From positions 40,984 to 63,191 of the forward strand of contig DNRQ01000173.1 of NCBI GenBank assembly GCA_003499925.1: a stretch of 22,208 nucleotides of DNA, in the 5' to 3' direction. The notes beneath the pieces are model-generated. The model made no database searches. It worked only from the letters and a program-made list of their open reading frames with translations, and had not been told where the DNA came from. Made by a program: the position numbers and the translations under genes. Source of the stretch: Geobacter sp. (GTDB lineage Bacteria; Desulfobacterota; Desulfuromonadia; Geobacterales; Geobacteraceae). This document shows positions 1 through 8,176 of this stretch, piece by piece (the stretch's first letter is position 1; each line of letters begins with the position of its first letter).

Positions 1-41
1 ATGACGCGTATACCGTTATCAAGAGTGGTCTTTTTTATCAT
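1..41 (-). CDS. M16 family zinc peptidase, N-terminus only (runs off window)
   Basis: An ATG at 41 (minus strand) opens a frame reading MIKKTTLDNGIRV up to the window edge. The pattern K-x-x-LDNGIRV is the typical first beta strand of M16 (insulinase/mitochondrial processing peptidase-like) proteins. An M16 peptidase following pnp is a known gene order, for example in Bacillus (pnpA then mlpA). The gap from the pnp stop is 53 bases and contains no terminator, so co-transcription with pnp is likely. The ribosome binding site is weak. Only 13 residues are visible, so the HxxEH zinc motif cannot be checked; the call rests on the opening motif and position. Confidence 0.7.
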   Translation of the reverse strand, partial: MIKKTTLDNGIRV

Positions 42-94
42 GGCTAGAACTATACCCTGAAACCCTGAAAATACCAGCTGCCGATTTTAATCAA

Positions 95-2185
95 TTATTC
101 CGTGAAGGTTGCGCCCAGCGCCTCTTTCCTGGAAAGCTTGATCTTGCCCTGCTTGTCGATGCCGATGCACTTGACCAGAACCCGGTCTCCCTCGTTCAGG
201 ACGTCGGTCACGTTCTTGACCCGCTCGGTGTCCAGCTCGGAGACGTGGACCAGGCCGTCGGTGCCGGGGAAGATCTCGACGAAGGCGCCGAATTCCATCA
301 CCTTCTTGACGGTCCCCATGTAGAGCTTCCCTTCCTCGGCCTCCGCGGTCAGGTTTCTGATCATCTTGATGGCGAGGTCGCACGCTTCCTTGTTGGTGCT
401 GGCGATGTTGATCTTGCCGGTGTCGTCGATGTCGATGCTGACGCCGGTAGCCTCGGTGACGCTTCTGATGTTCTTGCCGCCGGAACCGATGACGTCGCGG
501 ATCTTGTCGGTCTTGACCCAGATGGTGGTGATGCGCGGAGCGAAGCTGGAAAGGTCGCTGCGCGATGCGGCGATGGTCTTGGCCATTTCGCCCAGGATGT
601 GGATCCTTCCTTCCTTGGCCTGTGCCAGCGCCGCCTGCATGATCTCGCGGGTCACGCCGCCGATCTTGATGTCCATCTGCAGCGCGGTAACCCCTTCGGA
701 GGTGCCGGCAACCTTGAAGTCCATGTCGCCCAGGTGGTCCTCGTCGCCCAGGATGTCGGAGAGGATGGCGAAGTCGTTCCCTTCCTTGATGAGACCCATG
801 GCGATACCCGCGACCGGCGCCTTGATCGGGATGCCGGCGTCCATCATGGACAGCGAGCCGCCGCAGACGGTAGCCATCGAGGAGGAGCCGTTACTCTCGG
901 TGATGTCCGAGACGATCCTGATGGTGTAGGGGAAGTCGTCGTGCTTGGGGAGCACCTTCTGCAGCGCGCGCTCGGCGAGCATGCCGTGGCCGATCTCGCG
1001 GCGCCCCGGTGCGAGCCTGAAGCTGGTCTCGCCCACGGAGTACGGGGGGAAGTTGTAGTGCAGCAGGAAGCGCTTCCTGGAATCGCCGTAGAGCGAATCG
1101 ATGCGCTGCTCGTCGACCGAGGTCCCCAGGGTGGCTGCCACGATGGACTGGGTCTCGCCTCGGGTGAAGAGAGCGGAGCCGTGGGCGCGCGGCAGCAGGC
1201 TCACCTCGGTGGAGATGGCGCGGATGGTCTTGGTGTCGCGGCCGTCGATGCGCTCGCCGTCCTTGATGATGTGCTCGCGGACCAGATCGTACTCGAGGTC
1301 CTCGATGAACGCCTTGATCTCCTTCTCGGCCCCTTCGAATTCGGGGACCAGCGCGGTGACGGTCTCGGTCCTGATGGTGTCGATCGCCGTGTGACGCTCC
1401 ATCTTGGTCTTGATCCGGACCGCCTGCTTCATTCCTTCGTAGGCCAGCGCGCCGACGCGCTCCTTGAGCACCTGGTTCACAACGGCAATCGGGTTGTCGC
1501 GCTTCACTACGCCGACCTTCGCTGCCAGCTCGACCTGGGCGGCCAGGATCGGCTGCACCGCCTTGTGGCCGAAGAAGATCGCTTCCAGGAGGTCGTTCTC
1601 GGAGACCTCGGAGGCGCTCCCTTCCACCATCAGGATGGCGTCCTTGGAGGCTGCGATCACGATCTCGATATCGCTTTTCTCCAGCTCTTCGGCGGTCGGG
1701 TTGGCTATGAAGGCTCCGTCCACGCGGCCGACCTTGACCCCTGCAATCGGGCCGGCGAAGGGGACGTCGGAGACCATCAGGGCCGCGGAGGCGCCGATCA
1801 TGGCGAGGATCGCCGGATCGTTGTCCTTGTCGGCGGAGACCACGGTCGCCATGACCTGGGTGTCGTTAAGGAAGTTTTCCGGAAACAGCGGACGGATCGG
1901 GCGGTCGATCAGACGGCAGGTGAGGGTCTCGTTGTCGGAGGGCCTGCCTTCGCGCTTGAAGAAGCTCCCCGGGATCCTGCCGCCTGCGTACGCCTTCTCC
2001 TGGTAGTTGACGGTGAGCGGGAAGAACCCCTGCCCTTCCTTGGCGGTCTTCATGGCGACGGCGGTGACCAGCACCATGGTGTCGCCGCTTTTGATCATGA
2101 CTGCGCCGCTTGCCTGCTTGGCGATCTTTCCGGTCTCGATGGTGATGGTCTTGCCGCAGCATTCTGCCTGTACTATCTGTTCCAT
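95..2185 (-). CDS. pnp: Polyribonucleotide nucleotidyltransferase (PNPase)
   Basis: PNPase is a trimeric 3'-5' exoribonuclease that phosphorolyses RNA to nucleoside diphosphates and works in mRNA turnover. The 696-residue product has the full family layout: a first RNase PH-like domain (about 1-140), an alpha-helical linker, a second, catalytic RNase PH-like domain (about 310-540) containing the GDEDHLGDMDF segment with acidic residues near 487-489, a KH domain with the GSGG loop (about 550-610) and a C-terminal S1 domain (about 620-690). The start ATG at 2185 has a clear AGGAGG-type site 8 bases upstream. It is the penultimate gene of the rimP-nusA-infB-rpsO-pnp cluster, 177 bases after rpsO. 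In enterobacteria pnp represses itself through processing of a leader hairpin; hairpins are present in the leader here too. Confidence 0.98.
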   Translation of the reverse strand: MEQIVQAECCGKTITIETGKIAKQASGAVMIKSGDTMVLVTAVAMKTAKEGQGFFPLTVNYQEKAYAGGRIPGSFFKREGRPSDNETLTCRLIDRPIRPLFPENFLNDTQVMATVVSADKDNDPAILAMIGASAALMVSDVPFAGPIAGVKVGRVDGAFIANPTAEELEKSDIEIVIAASKDAILMVEGSASEVSENDLLEAIFFGHKAVQPILAAQVELAAKVGVVKRDNPIAVVNQVLKERVGALAYEGMKQAVRIKTKMERHTAIDTIRTETVTALVPEFEGAEKEIKAFIEDLEYDLVREHIIKDGERIDGRDTKTIRAISTEVSLLPRAHGSALFTRGETQSIVAATLGTSVDEQRIDSLYGDSRKRFLLHYNFPPYSVGETSFRLAPGRREIGHGMLAERALQKVLPKHDDFPYTIRIVSDITESNGSSSMATVCGGSLSMMDAGIPIKAPVAGIAMGLIKEGNDFAILSDILGDEDHLGDMDFKVAGTSEGVTALQMDIKIGGVTREIMQAALAQAKEGRIHILGEMAKTIAASRSDLSSFAPRITTIWVKTDKIRDVIGSGGKNIRSVTEATGVSIDIDDTGKINIASTNKEACDLAIKMIRNLTAEAEEGKLYMGTVKKVMEFGAFVEIFPGTDGLVHVSELDTERVKNVTDVLNEGDRVLVKCIGIDKQGKIKLSRKEALGATFTE

Positions 2186-2238
2186 TTGTTCGGCCTCCTG
2201 ATACTACTGTTGGTTGGTGTTGGGGCCGCCGAGAAAGA

Positions 2239-2265
2239 AGCCTTGCGGCGCGAACCCGCAGGGCT
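2239..2265 (-). promoter_or_regulatory. Hairpin in the pnp 5' leader
   Basis: AGCCTTGCGG (2239-2248) and CCGCAGGGCT (2256-2265) form a 10-bp stem with one mismatch and a 7-base loop, between the rpsO-proximal terminator and the pnp ribosome binding site. The stem is visible in the sequence. A role as a processing or autoregulation site is inferred only by analogy with the RNase III-cut pnp leader of E. coli. Confidence 0.4.
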
Positions 2266-2283
2266 GATTTATCCACGCCCCCA

Positions 2284-2309
2284 ACAAAGAAAAGGGCACA
2301 ATGGCCCTT
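2284..2309 (-). terminator. Rho-independent-like terminator between rpsO and pnp
   Basis: On the minus strand AAGGGC, a 6-base loop and GCCCTT are followed by a T-rich tract (TTCTTTGTT). The stem is short, so partial read-through into pnp is plausible, as in the rpsO-pnp arrangement of other bacteria. Confidence 0.5.
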
Positions 2310-2324
2310 ACGATGGTGAAATAG

Positions 2325-2359
2325 AAAGGCAATATACCCCGTAGAGGTATATTGCCTTT
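2325..2359 (-). promoter_or_regulatory. Perfect 14-bp hairpin just after the rpsO stop codon
   Basis: AAAGGCAATATACC (2325-2338) is the exact complement of 2346-2359, with a 7-base loop, 3 bases beyond the rpsO stop. On the minus strand the stem is followed by CTATTTC, a poor T tract, so it looks more like an mRNA 3'-end protecting or processing stem than a strong terminator. It may act with the second hairpin at 2284-2309. Confidence 0.5.
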
Positions 2360-2362
2360 TCG

Positions 2363-2629
2363 CTACCTTCTGATGCCGAGTTTCGCGATGATGGATTTGT
2401 ATCTTTCCACATCTTTCTTTTTCAGGTAGTCGAGAAGACCCCTTCTCTGACCGACTATCTTCAGCAGCCCGCGACGGCTGTGATGGTCTTTTTTATGGGT
2501 TTTGAAGTGCTCAGTCAGATAGGTGATACGCTCTGAAAGAAGTGCTATCTGCACCTCGGGTGAGCCCGTATCCGAATCATGCAGCTTGTGAGCGTTGACG
2601 ATTTCCTGCTTCTTGTCCGTTACCAGCAT
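2363..2629 (-). CDS. rpsO: 30S ribosomal protein S15
   Basis: S15 is a primary 16S rRNA binding protein of the 30S platform. The 88-residue length matches the family (about 89), and the core is typical: DTGSPEVQIALLSERI, LTEHFKTHKKDHHSRRGLL and the C-terminal RYKSIIAKLGIRR. The start ATG at 2629 has a purine-rich AGGGGG site a few bases upstream. It lies between truB (117-base gap) and pnp (177-base gap), the widespread truB-rpsO-pnp order. A candidate promoter lies directly upstream at 2656-2684, so it may be transcribed both from the long operon and independently. Confidence 0.98.
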   Translation of the reverse strand: MLVTDKKQEIVNAHKLHDSDTGSPEVQIALLSERITYLTEHFKTHKKDHHSRRGLLKIVGQRRGLLDYLKKKDVERYKSIIAKLGIRR

Positions 2630-2655
2630 TTAATTTATCCCCCTTCGACCATCAA

Positions 2656-2684
2656 GATATAATTCCTGCACGCGTCGAGGTCAA
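2656..2684 (-). promoter_or_regulatory. Candidate sigma-70 promoter for rpsO
   Basis: On the minus strand TTGACC (plus 2679-2684) and TATATC (plus 2656-2661) are separated by exactly 17 bases. The predicted start near 2649 gives a leader of about 20 bases to the rpsO ATG. Found by eye against the consensus, with no experimental support. Confidence 0.5.
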
Positions 2685-2746
2685 GCCGCGGCAGGTGTGA
2701 CATCCGATCTTTTTACCATAAAAGCCACTACGTGTAAAGGACAATA

Positions 2747-3637
2747 CTAGTTAAAAACCCTTGACAATCGCAGCCCTTTGACACTGTCGTACTCGGCGAC
2801 TGCGGCAAATCTCCCGGCTACATACAGTCGCACCTGCTCCCCCGGCATGAGCTGTTCCAGCGCGGGCTCCGCAAAATCGGACGCCGCGGGTGCCACGCCG
2901 TTCGACACCTTCCTCCCCCCCTGCTCGTTAAGGGCGAGCTCCTTCAGGTGGGAAAGCGCCCGGTCCAGCGGGAACAGCAGCCCCTGCTGGCTCTTGGAGG
3001 CGGCAAGCTCCTCGATGCCGATCGACTCCGCCTCGCGGAACAGCCCGCTTCGGGTGCGCCTGAGCTCGAGCAGGTGGGCGCCGCAGCCGAGCGCCTCGCC
3101 GATGTCGCAGGCCAGGGTGCGCACGTAGGTGCCGCGCGAGCAGCGCACGGTGAAACAGGCCTCGGGGAGCCTGATCCAGTCGAAGCTCAGCGCATGGATC
3201 TCCACCTCGCGCAGCTCCCGCTCGATCTCGATCCCCTTTCGGGCCAGCTTGTAAAGCGGTACGCCGTCGCGCTTCAGGGCGGAGAACATGGGTGGAAGCT
3301 GCGAGATGCGCCCGAGAAACTGCGGCAGCAGACGCTGCAGATCTTCGGCCGTGACATGCGACCAGTCGCGCTCAGAGGTGACCTGGCCGGTCAGGTCCTG
3401 GCTGTCGGTGGAGATCCCCAGCCGCAGCACGGCCCGGTACTCCTTTTGCGACTCGTCCAGGAACTGGATGCTCTTGGTCCCCTCGCCCACCGCTACCGGG
3501 AGCACGCCGGTGGCAAACGGGTCGAGCGTGCCGGTGTGCCCCACCTTCTTCTGCCCGATGGCGCGCCGCACCATGGCCACGATGTCATGCGAGGTGACGC
3601 CGGCCGGCTTGTCGATCACGAAAAAACCGTTCAGCAT
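2747..3637 (-). CDS. truB: tRNA pseudouridine(55) synthase
   Basis: TruB converts U55 of the tRNA T-loop to pseudouridine. The 296-residue product opens with NGFFVIDKPAGVTSHD and carries the catalytic motif GHTGTLDPFATG, with the nucleophile Asp at residue 39. Later conserved parts include GRISQLPPMFSALKRDG and CSRGTYVRTLACDIG, and the last 60 or so residues fit a PUA-like RNA-binding end. The start at 3637 was chosen over an in-frame ATG at 3706 because the family begins right at this Met, and because the start shares one base with the stop of the upstream phosphoesterase gene (TGATG), indicating translational coupling; the longer start would add 23 unconserved residues lying inside the neighbour. 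Confidence 0.96.
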   Translation of the reverse strand: MLNGFFVIDKPAGVTSHDIVAMVRRAIGQKKVGHTGTLDPFATGVLPVAVGEGTKSIQFLDESQKEYRAVLRLGISTDSQDLTGQVTSERDWSHVTAEDLQRLLPQFLGRISQLPPMFSALKRDGVPLYKLARKGIEIERELREVEIHALSFDWIRLPEACFTVRCSRGTYVRTLACDIGEALGCGAHLLELRRTRSGLFREAESIGIEELAASKSQQGLLFPLDRALSHLKELALNEQGGRKVSNGVAPAASDFAEPALEQLMPGEQVRLYVAGRFAAVAEYDSVKGLRLSRVFN

Positions 3638-4605
3638 CAGCGCATCTTCTCCAGGCGGTCGAACACCAGCGCCTTCACCTCGGCCAGGGTCCCCTTCACG
3701 TTGCACCCCGCGGCGTTATGGTGCCCGCCGCCGCCGAAATGGGCGGAAACGGCCGAGACGTCGACCTTCCCCTTGGACCGGAAGCCTACCTTGAAGAGCC
3801 CTTCGCTGATCTCGCGGAAGAAAAGCGCCACCTGCACGCCGCGGATCGAGCGGGGATAATTGATGAAACGGTCGGTATCCTCAGCGGTGGAACCGGTCTG
3901 CCGGTACATCTCCAGGGTCACGGTGACCGAGGCGTACTCGCCGCCGGGAGAGACGGTGAGATCGGAGAGCGCCAGGGCCAGAAGCGCGATCCTCTGCAGC
4001 GGCTCGCTCTCGTAGAGGTTTTCGTTGACGTCCCAGGCGTTCACACCCTTGGCTATCATCTCGCCGGCGATGGCGAACGACTCGGGATCGGAATTGGAGT
4101 AATGGAAGCTGCCGGTGTCGCTCAGGATGGCGGTGTAGATGCAAAGCGCGGTGGGGTAATCGACCTCGTGGCCGGCGGCCTTGATGATCCGGTAGATCAG
4201 GGCGGCGGTGGCGCACGCCCTGGGGTCGATCAGGTTGTGCAGACCGAAGTTCTCGCACCCCAGGTGGTGGTCGATGTTGATGAAACGGCCGATGCGCTCG
4301 CTCGCGGTGATCGCCTTGCCGGCCCTTCTGAACTCGCCCACGTCCAGCACGAAGCAGACGTCGAATTCCTTTTCCGGCAGCTCCCCGAAGACCTGGTCCG
4401 CCATGGGGAGAAAGGCGCAGTTCTCGGGAACCGGGTCGCACAGGTAGACGGTGACATCCTTGCCGCGGGCCGCAAGATAGTTGGCCAGGGCCAGCGAGGA
4501 GCCGACCGCGTCGGGATCCGGGCTTTCGTGGCTTGTGATCAAAAAGGTGCTGCTTTTCTCGATCTCGGCCAGTATCTGCGTTATCTCAGGTATTATCGCC
4601 GTCAT
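3637..4605 (-). CDS. nrnA: DHH/DHHA1 phosphoesterase, NrnA-type (nanoRNase / pAp phosphatase)
   Basis: Members of this family degrade 2-5 nucleotide RNAs and dephosphorylate 3'-phosphoadenosine 5'-phosphate using Mn2+. The 322-residue protein has the DHH motifs in order: SHESPDPDAVGS (His26, Asp30, Asp32), Asp88 in VLDVGEF, the DHH triad at 112-114 and Asp163 in LSDTGSF. The C-terminal DHHA1 substrate domain ends with GGGGHHNAAG at 291-300. The length (about 320) is right for NrnA and far too short for RecJ. It overlaps rbfA by 20 bases and truB by one, as in many nusA-infB clusters, where it is thought to clear short RNA fragments. The DHH family is certain; the exact substrate is inferred from length and context. 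Confidence 0.92.
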   Translation of the reverse strand: MTAIIPEITQILAEIEKSSTFLITSHESPDPDAVGSSLALANYLAARGKDVTVYLCDPVPENCAFLPMADQVFGELPEKEFDVCFVLDVGEFRRAGKAITASERIGRFINIDHHLGCENFGLHNLIDPRACATAALIYRIIKAAGHEVDYPTALCIYTAILSDTGSFHYSNSDPESFAIAGEMIAKGVNAWDVNENLYESEPLQRIALLALALSDLTVSPGGEYASVTVTLEMYRQTGSTAEDTDRFINYPRSIRGVQVALFFREISEGLFKVGFRSKGKVDVSAVSAHFGGGGHHNAAGCNVKGTLAEVKALVFDRLEKMR

Positions 4606-4945
4606 CCTTAGCGCCTATCTCCTTCAGTATCGATTCGATATGTTGGCCGTAGTCAGCTGAGCTGTCGTATTTGAAATGGATGTCCGGGGTGAAGCGCATC
4701 TTGAGCGCCTGCCCGATCTCCTTCCTGATGAAGCCCCGGGCGCTGTTCAGCCCCGCCTCGGTATGCTTCTTCTCTTCGTCTGTTCCCATCACCGTGAAGT
4801 ACACCGTTGCCTGACGCATGTCGGTGGTGATCTTGACGCCGGTGATGGTGACGAAACCTATGCGCGGGTCCTTGAGCCCCTTGATCAGCAGCTCGGAGAC
4901 GATCTTGTGGATCGCCTCCCCCACCTTGTCTGAACGTTTTACCAT
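4586..4945 (-). CDS. rbfA: 30S ribosome-binding factor A
   Basis: RbfA is a small KH-fold protein that binds immature 30S subunits and helps mature the 16S rRNA 5' end. The 119-residue product shows the family pattern: an N-terminal helix (RSDKVGEAIHKIVSELL), KDPRIGFVTITGVKIT, then ATVYFTVMG, LNSARGFIRKEIGQALKMR and the C-terminal PDIHFKYD. Its 3' end overlaps the downstream phosphoesterase start by 20 bases. Upstream, 204 bases separate it from infB. The DUF503 gene (ylxP) found between infB and rbfA in Bacillus is absent, and the gap is filled by a palindromic repeat, so its supply of transcript may differ from that of infB. Confidence 0.96.
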   Translation of the reverse strand: MVKRSDKVGEAIHKIVSELLIKGLKDPRIGFVTITGVKITTDMRQATVYFTVMGTDEEKKHTEAGLNSARGFIRKEIGQALKMRFTPDIHFKYDSSADYGQHIESILKEIGAKDDGDNT

Positions 4946-5000
4946 GTCTTGAAGTACTCTCTCGTTTTGTCCATTATTATTGCGGACGTCGATTCAAAAA

Positions 5001-5109
5001 GTCCCCCTTTGAAAAAGGGGGATTCAGGGGGATTTTACTCGGTTGCCAGCTGCTATCGCCTTGGCGCCTTGGGCCAAATCCCCCCCGACCCCCCTTTTTC
5101 AAAGGGGGG
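5001..5109. repeat. Composite palindromic (REP-like) repeat in the infB-rbfA gap
   Basis: The left arm (5003-5035) contains CCCCCTTTGAAAAAGGGGG followed by ATTCAGGGGGATTT. The right arm (5076-5109) is nearly its inverse: AAATCCCCCC, then CCCCCTTTTTCAAAGGGGG. Each arm is also palindromic by itself, and about 40 bases separate them. A third GAAAAAGGGGGAGGG run follows at 5120-5133. This is the layout of a short interspersed palindromic element. Transcribed from the infB side it would fold into a very stable structure 40 bases or more past the infB stop. Confidence 0.8.
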
Positions 5110-5149
5110 AGGGTTTATGAAAAAGGGGGAGGGAGTTGGACCTTTGTAT

Positions 5150-8100
5150 TTACAGTTTGCCGGCGAACTTCTCCATCTCGAAGCACTCGATGATGTCGCC
5201 GATCTTGATGTCGTTGTAGTTCTCCAGCGAGATGCCGCACTCGTAGCCGGTCGCCACGTCCTTCACGTCGTCTTTGAAGCGGCGCAGGCTGGAGAGTTTC
5301 CCCTCGAAGACCACCACGTTGTCCCGCAGCAGGCGCACCTGGGCGTTTCTGACGATCTTGCCGTCGGTGACGTAGGAGCCCGCCACCGTGCCGTGCTTGG
5401 GTACCTGGAAGGTCTCCCTGATCTCGGCGCGCCCCAGGTTCTTCTCCTTGAAGGTAGGCTCCAGGAGCCCCTCCATCGCCTTCTTGATGTCGTCCACCGC
5501 ATCGTAGATGATGTTGTAGAGCCTGAGGTCGACCCCTTCCTTCTCGGCGAGGGCCGCGGCCTTCACCTCGGGGCGCACGTTGAACCCCAGGATGATGGCG
5601 TTTGATGCGCTGGCCAGGTTGACGTCGGTCTCGGTGATGGCGCCGACCGAGGCGTGCAGCACGTTGAGACGGATCGCCGCGGTGCTGAGTTTTCTGAGCG
5701 ACTCGGCCACTGCCTCTACCGACCCCTGAACGTCCCCCTTGACGATGGCGTTCAGGTCCTTCACTTCGCCTTTCTGGATCTTCTCGTAGAGCTGCTCCAG
5801 AGAAAGCTTGGTGTGCTTGGCGAGTTCCGTCTCGCGCAGCTTGATCTGACGGTGGGTTGCGATCTCCTTGGCCTGCTTCTCGTCGGCCATGGCGACGAAG
5901 ATGTCGCCGGCATCCGGAACCCCGGTGAATCCGATCACCTCGACCGGCATGGCGGGTCCCGCTGCCAATACCTTTTCGCCGCGATCGTTTTGCATGGCAC
6001 GCACACGTCCGTAGTGCACGCCGGCCACGAAGTAGTCTCCCCCTTTCAGGGTTCCTTCCTGGACCAGGACGGTCGCTACCGGGCCGCGCCCCTTGTCGAG
6101 TTTCGCCTCTACGATGGTGCCGCGCGCCGCCTTCTCCGGGTTCGCCTTGAGTTCGAGCACGTCGGCCTGCAGGAGGACCATCTCCAGCAGCGACTCGAGG
6201 TTGATCCGCTTCTTGGCGGAGACCTCGACGAAGATCGTCTCGCCGCCCCACTCCTCCGAGACCAGGCCGAACTCCATCAGTTCCTGCTTCACCTTGCCCG
6301 GGCTTGCGTCCGGCTTGTCGATCTTGTTGATGGCGACGATGATCGGTACGCCTGCCGCCTTGGAATGGTTCACCGCCTCGCGGGTCTGCGGCATGACGCC
6401 GTCGTCGGCTGCCACCACCAGGATGACGATGTCGGTCACCTTGGCTCCCCTGGCGCGCATGGCGGTGAACGCCTCGTGGCCCGGGGTGTCGAGGAAGGTG
6501 ATCTTGCGGCCGTTCAGCTCGACGTCGTAGGCGCCGATGTGCTGGGTGATGCCGCCAGCCTCGCCTGCTATGACGTTAGCCTCGCGGATCGCATCCAAAA
6601 GCGAGGTCTTGCCGTGGTCGACGTGACCCATGATGGTGACCACCGGCGGACGCTTGATCAGGGACTCCGGGGTATCCGGCTCGGCCTCCAGCATCTCGTC
6701 CACGTCGAGCGCCACGTTCTCGATCTCGTAGCCGAAATCGGTGGCGAGCAGGGTGGCGGTGTCGAAGTCGAGCGGATGGTTGATGGTCGCCATGACCCCC
6801 ATCTTCATGAGGGCGCGGATCAGATCGGTTGCCTTGATCCCCATCCTCTTGGCGAGTTCGCCGACGGTGATCGATTCGGTGATCTTGATGATCCTCTTGA
6901 TCGCCTTGGGTACCGTGATCTCGGTCTTCTTGCCGATCTGGACCTTCTCGACGTAGCGCTTCTTACCCTTGCCCGAACGGGGGCCCGGCTCGAAAACCCG
7001 CTCGCGCTTGTCGAGCAGATCCGGCTTTTTGAAGACTTCCTTCTTCTTGGCTACCGGAGCTCCCCCCTTCTTGCCGGGCTTGCTGAAGTCCGGTGCGGGG
7101 GCGGGAGCCGCCTTCCTCCCCTTGCGACGCTCCTCGGCCAGTGCCGCGGTATCGATCGGGGCGAGCGGCGCGGGACGCTCGGGACCGCGGGCGGGACCTG
7201 ACGGCCTCTCGCCGGGACGCCCGGGTGCGGGCCTTTCGCCGGGGCGTGCCGAGGGTGCTCCCGGACGGGGTGCTCCCGGACGGGGCGCCGGACGCTCGGT
7301 GCCGGGACGCTCTACGCCGCGCGGCATGCCGGGACGCGGAGCGGGACGCTCGCCCGGGGCGGTGCGCTGATACTCGCGGCGCTCGGGCGGGCGCTGGGCC
7401 GGGATCGGGATCTCCACCCTTCCCAGGATCCTCGCCTTGGTAGCGGTGGCCCTTTCCGGCTCGGCTTCCACCTTGGCAGCGACGGCCGGTGCCTCGACCG
7501 GAGCGGCAGCCTCGGGCTTCGCGGCAGCCTCGGGCTTCGCGGCAGCCTCGGGCTTCGCGGCGGCCTCGGGCATTGCGGCAGCCTCGGGCTTGGCGGCGGG
7601 CTTGGCCTCCTCAGCGCCAAGTACGGGTGCTGCGGCAGCTGCGGCCGGTGCGCCAGCTTCGGCAACCGGGGCGGCCGGTGCCGAGGGGGCAGCCGGCTTG
7701 ACCGGCGCGGCTGTTGCCGCCGGGGCCGGTTTTTCAGCCGGCGCTGCTGCGGGTGCGGGCTTGGCAACCGGAGCTGCCTCGATGATCCTGGCCCTGGTCG
7801 GCTCGACGGCAGGTCGTGCCGGCTTGGGAGCAGGTGCCGCCTCGGCCTCGGCTTCCGCCTTGACGGGCGGAGCCGGCTGCTCGGCAGCCTCCTGCTTCGG
7901 GACTTCGGCCGGGGCCGCCTCGGCAGCCTCAGCTTCGGCCGACGGCTCCACCGCCTTGGCGCGTCTGCGGATCAGGGTCGGCTTCACGCGGACTTCTTCC
8001 TGGGAAACCTCTTTGTGGGTTGTCTGCGCAGGGGCGGACAGTGCCTTGACGTCCGCATCTTCAATAACGGCCATATGGTTCTTGACCGGCACGCCCAGGT

Positions 8101-8176
8101 CGGCAAGCCTTGCCATAAGCTCCTTATTATCGATCCCCATCTGCTGCGCCAGCTCGTATACGCGGGTTTTGCTCAT
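5150..8176 (-). CDS. infB: Translation initiation factor IF-2
   Basis: IF-2 is the GTPase that brings initiator tRNA to the 30S subunit and promotes subunit joining. At 1008 residues it is longer than the E. coli protein (890). Layout: an N-terminal IF2_N domain (1-50, VYELAQQMGIDNKELMARL); a long disordered linker (about 60-400), first Ala/Glu/Pro-rich with EAAAKP hexads near 196-225, then Arg/Pro/Gly-rich near 265-345; a second IF2_N module (about 420-475); the GTPase domain with P-loop GHVDHGKT at 517-524, switch II DTPGHEAF and NKID; then domains II-IV. The start ATG directly follows the stop of the ylxR fusion gene with no spacer, implying coupling. The linker is the variable part of the family. 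Confidence 0.98.
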   Translation of the reverse strand: MSKTRVYELAQQMGIDNKELMARLADLGVPVKNHMAVIEDADVKALSAPAQTTHKEVSQEEVRVKPTLIRRRAKAVEPSAEAEAAEAAPAEVPKQEAAEQPAPPVKAEAEAEAAPAPKPARPAVEPTRARIIEAAPVAKPAPAAAPAEKPAPAATAAPVKPAAPSAPAAPVAEAGAPAAAAAAPVLGAEEAKPAAKPEAAAMPEAAAKPEAAAKPEAAAKPEAAAPVEAPAVAAKVEAEPERATATKARILGRVEIPIPAQRPPERREYQRTAPGERPAPRPGMPRGVERPGTERPAPRPGAPRPGAPSARPGERPAPGRPGERPSGPARGPERPAPLAPIDTAALAEERRKGRKAAPAPAPDFSKPGKKGGAPVAKKKEVFKKPDLLDKRERVFEPGPRSGKGKKRYVEKVQIGKKTEITVPKAIKRIIKITESITVGELAKRMGIKATDLIRALMKMGVMATINHPLDFDTATLLATDFGYEIENVALDVDEMLEAEPDTPESLIKRPPVVTIMGHVDHGKTSLLDAIREANVIAGEAGGITQHIGAYDVELNGRKITFLDTPGHEAFTAMRARGAKVTDIVILVVAADDGVMPQTREAVNHSKAAGVPIIVAINKIDKPDASPGKVKQELMEFGLVSEEWGGETIFVEVSAKKRINLESLLEMVLLQADVLELKANPEKAARGTIVEAKLDKGRGPVATVLVQEGTLKGGDYFVAGVHYGRVRAMQNDRGEKVLAAGPAMPVEVIGFTGVPDAGDIFVAMADEKQAKEIATHRQIKLRETELAKHTKLSLEQLYEKIQKGEVKDLNAIVKGDVQGSVEAVAESLRKLSTAAIRLNVLHASVGAITETDVNLASASNAIILGFNVRPEVKAAALAEKEGVDLRLYNIIYDAVDDIKKAMEGLLEPTFKEKNLGRAEIRETFQVPKHGTVAGSYVTDGKIVRNAQVRLLRDNVVVFEGKLSSLRRFKDDVKDVATGYECGISLENYNDIKIGDIIECFEMEKFAGKL
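7503..7592 (-). repeat. Five 18-bp tandem repeats inside infB
   Basis: The unit GCGGCAGCCTCGGGCTTC occurs three times exactly (7503-7556), then twice with changes (7557-7574 and 7575-7592). On the coding strand each unit encodes one Ala/Glu/Lys/Pro hexad (EAAAKP, with EAAAMP for the fourth) of the IF-2 linker. The near identity at DNA level, including silent positions, points to recent slippage or unequal crossover, so copy number may vary between strains. Confidence 0.9.

Noticed and set aside
245..2344. A 699-residue open frame on the plus strand opposite pnp
   Set aside because: It is the antisense shadow of a certain pnp gene, caused by high GC at codon third positions. The sequence is Asp/Gly/Val-rich with no family resemblance.
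5654..7201. A 515-residue plus-strand frame opposite infB
   Set aside because: Antisense shadow of the IF-2 GTPase region; no motif, and the opposite strand encodes a certain essential protein.
7503..7592. Regular 18-bp repeats that could suggest a repeat array such as CRISPR
   Set aside because: No spacers; the units are contiguous, in frame and encode the Ala/Glu/Lys/Pro linker of IF-2.
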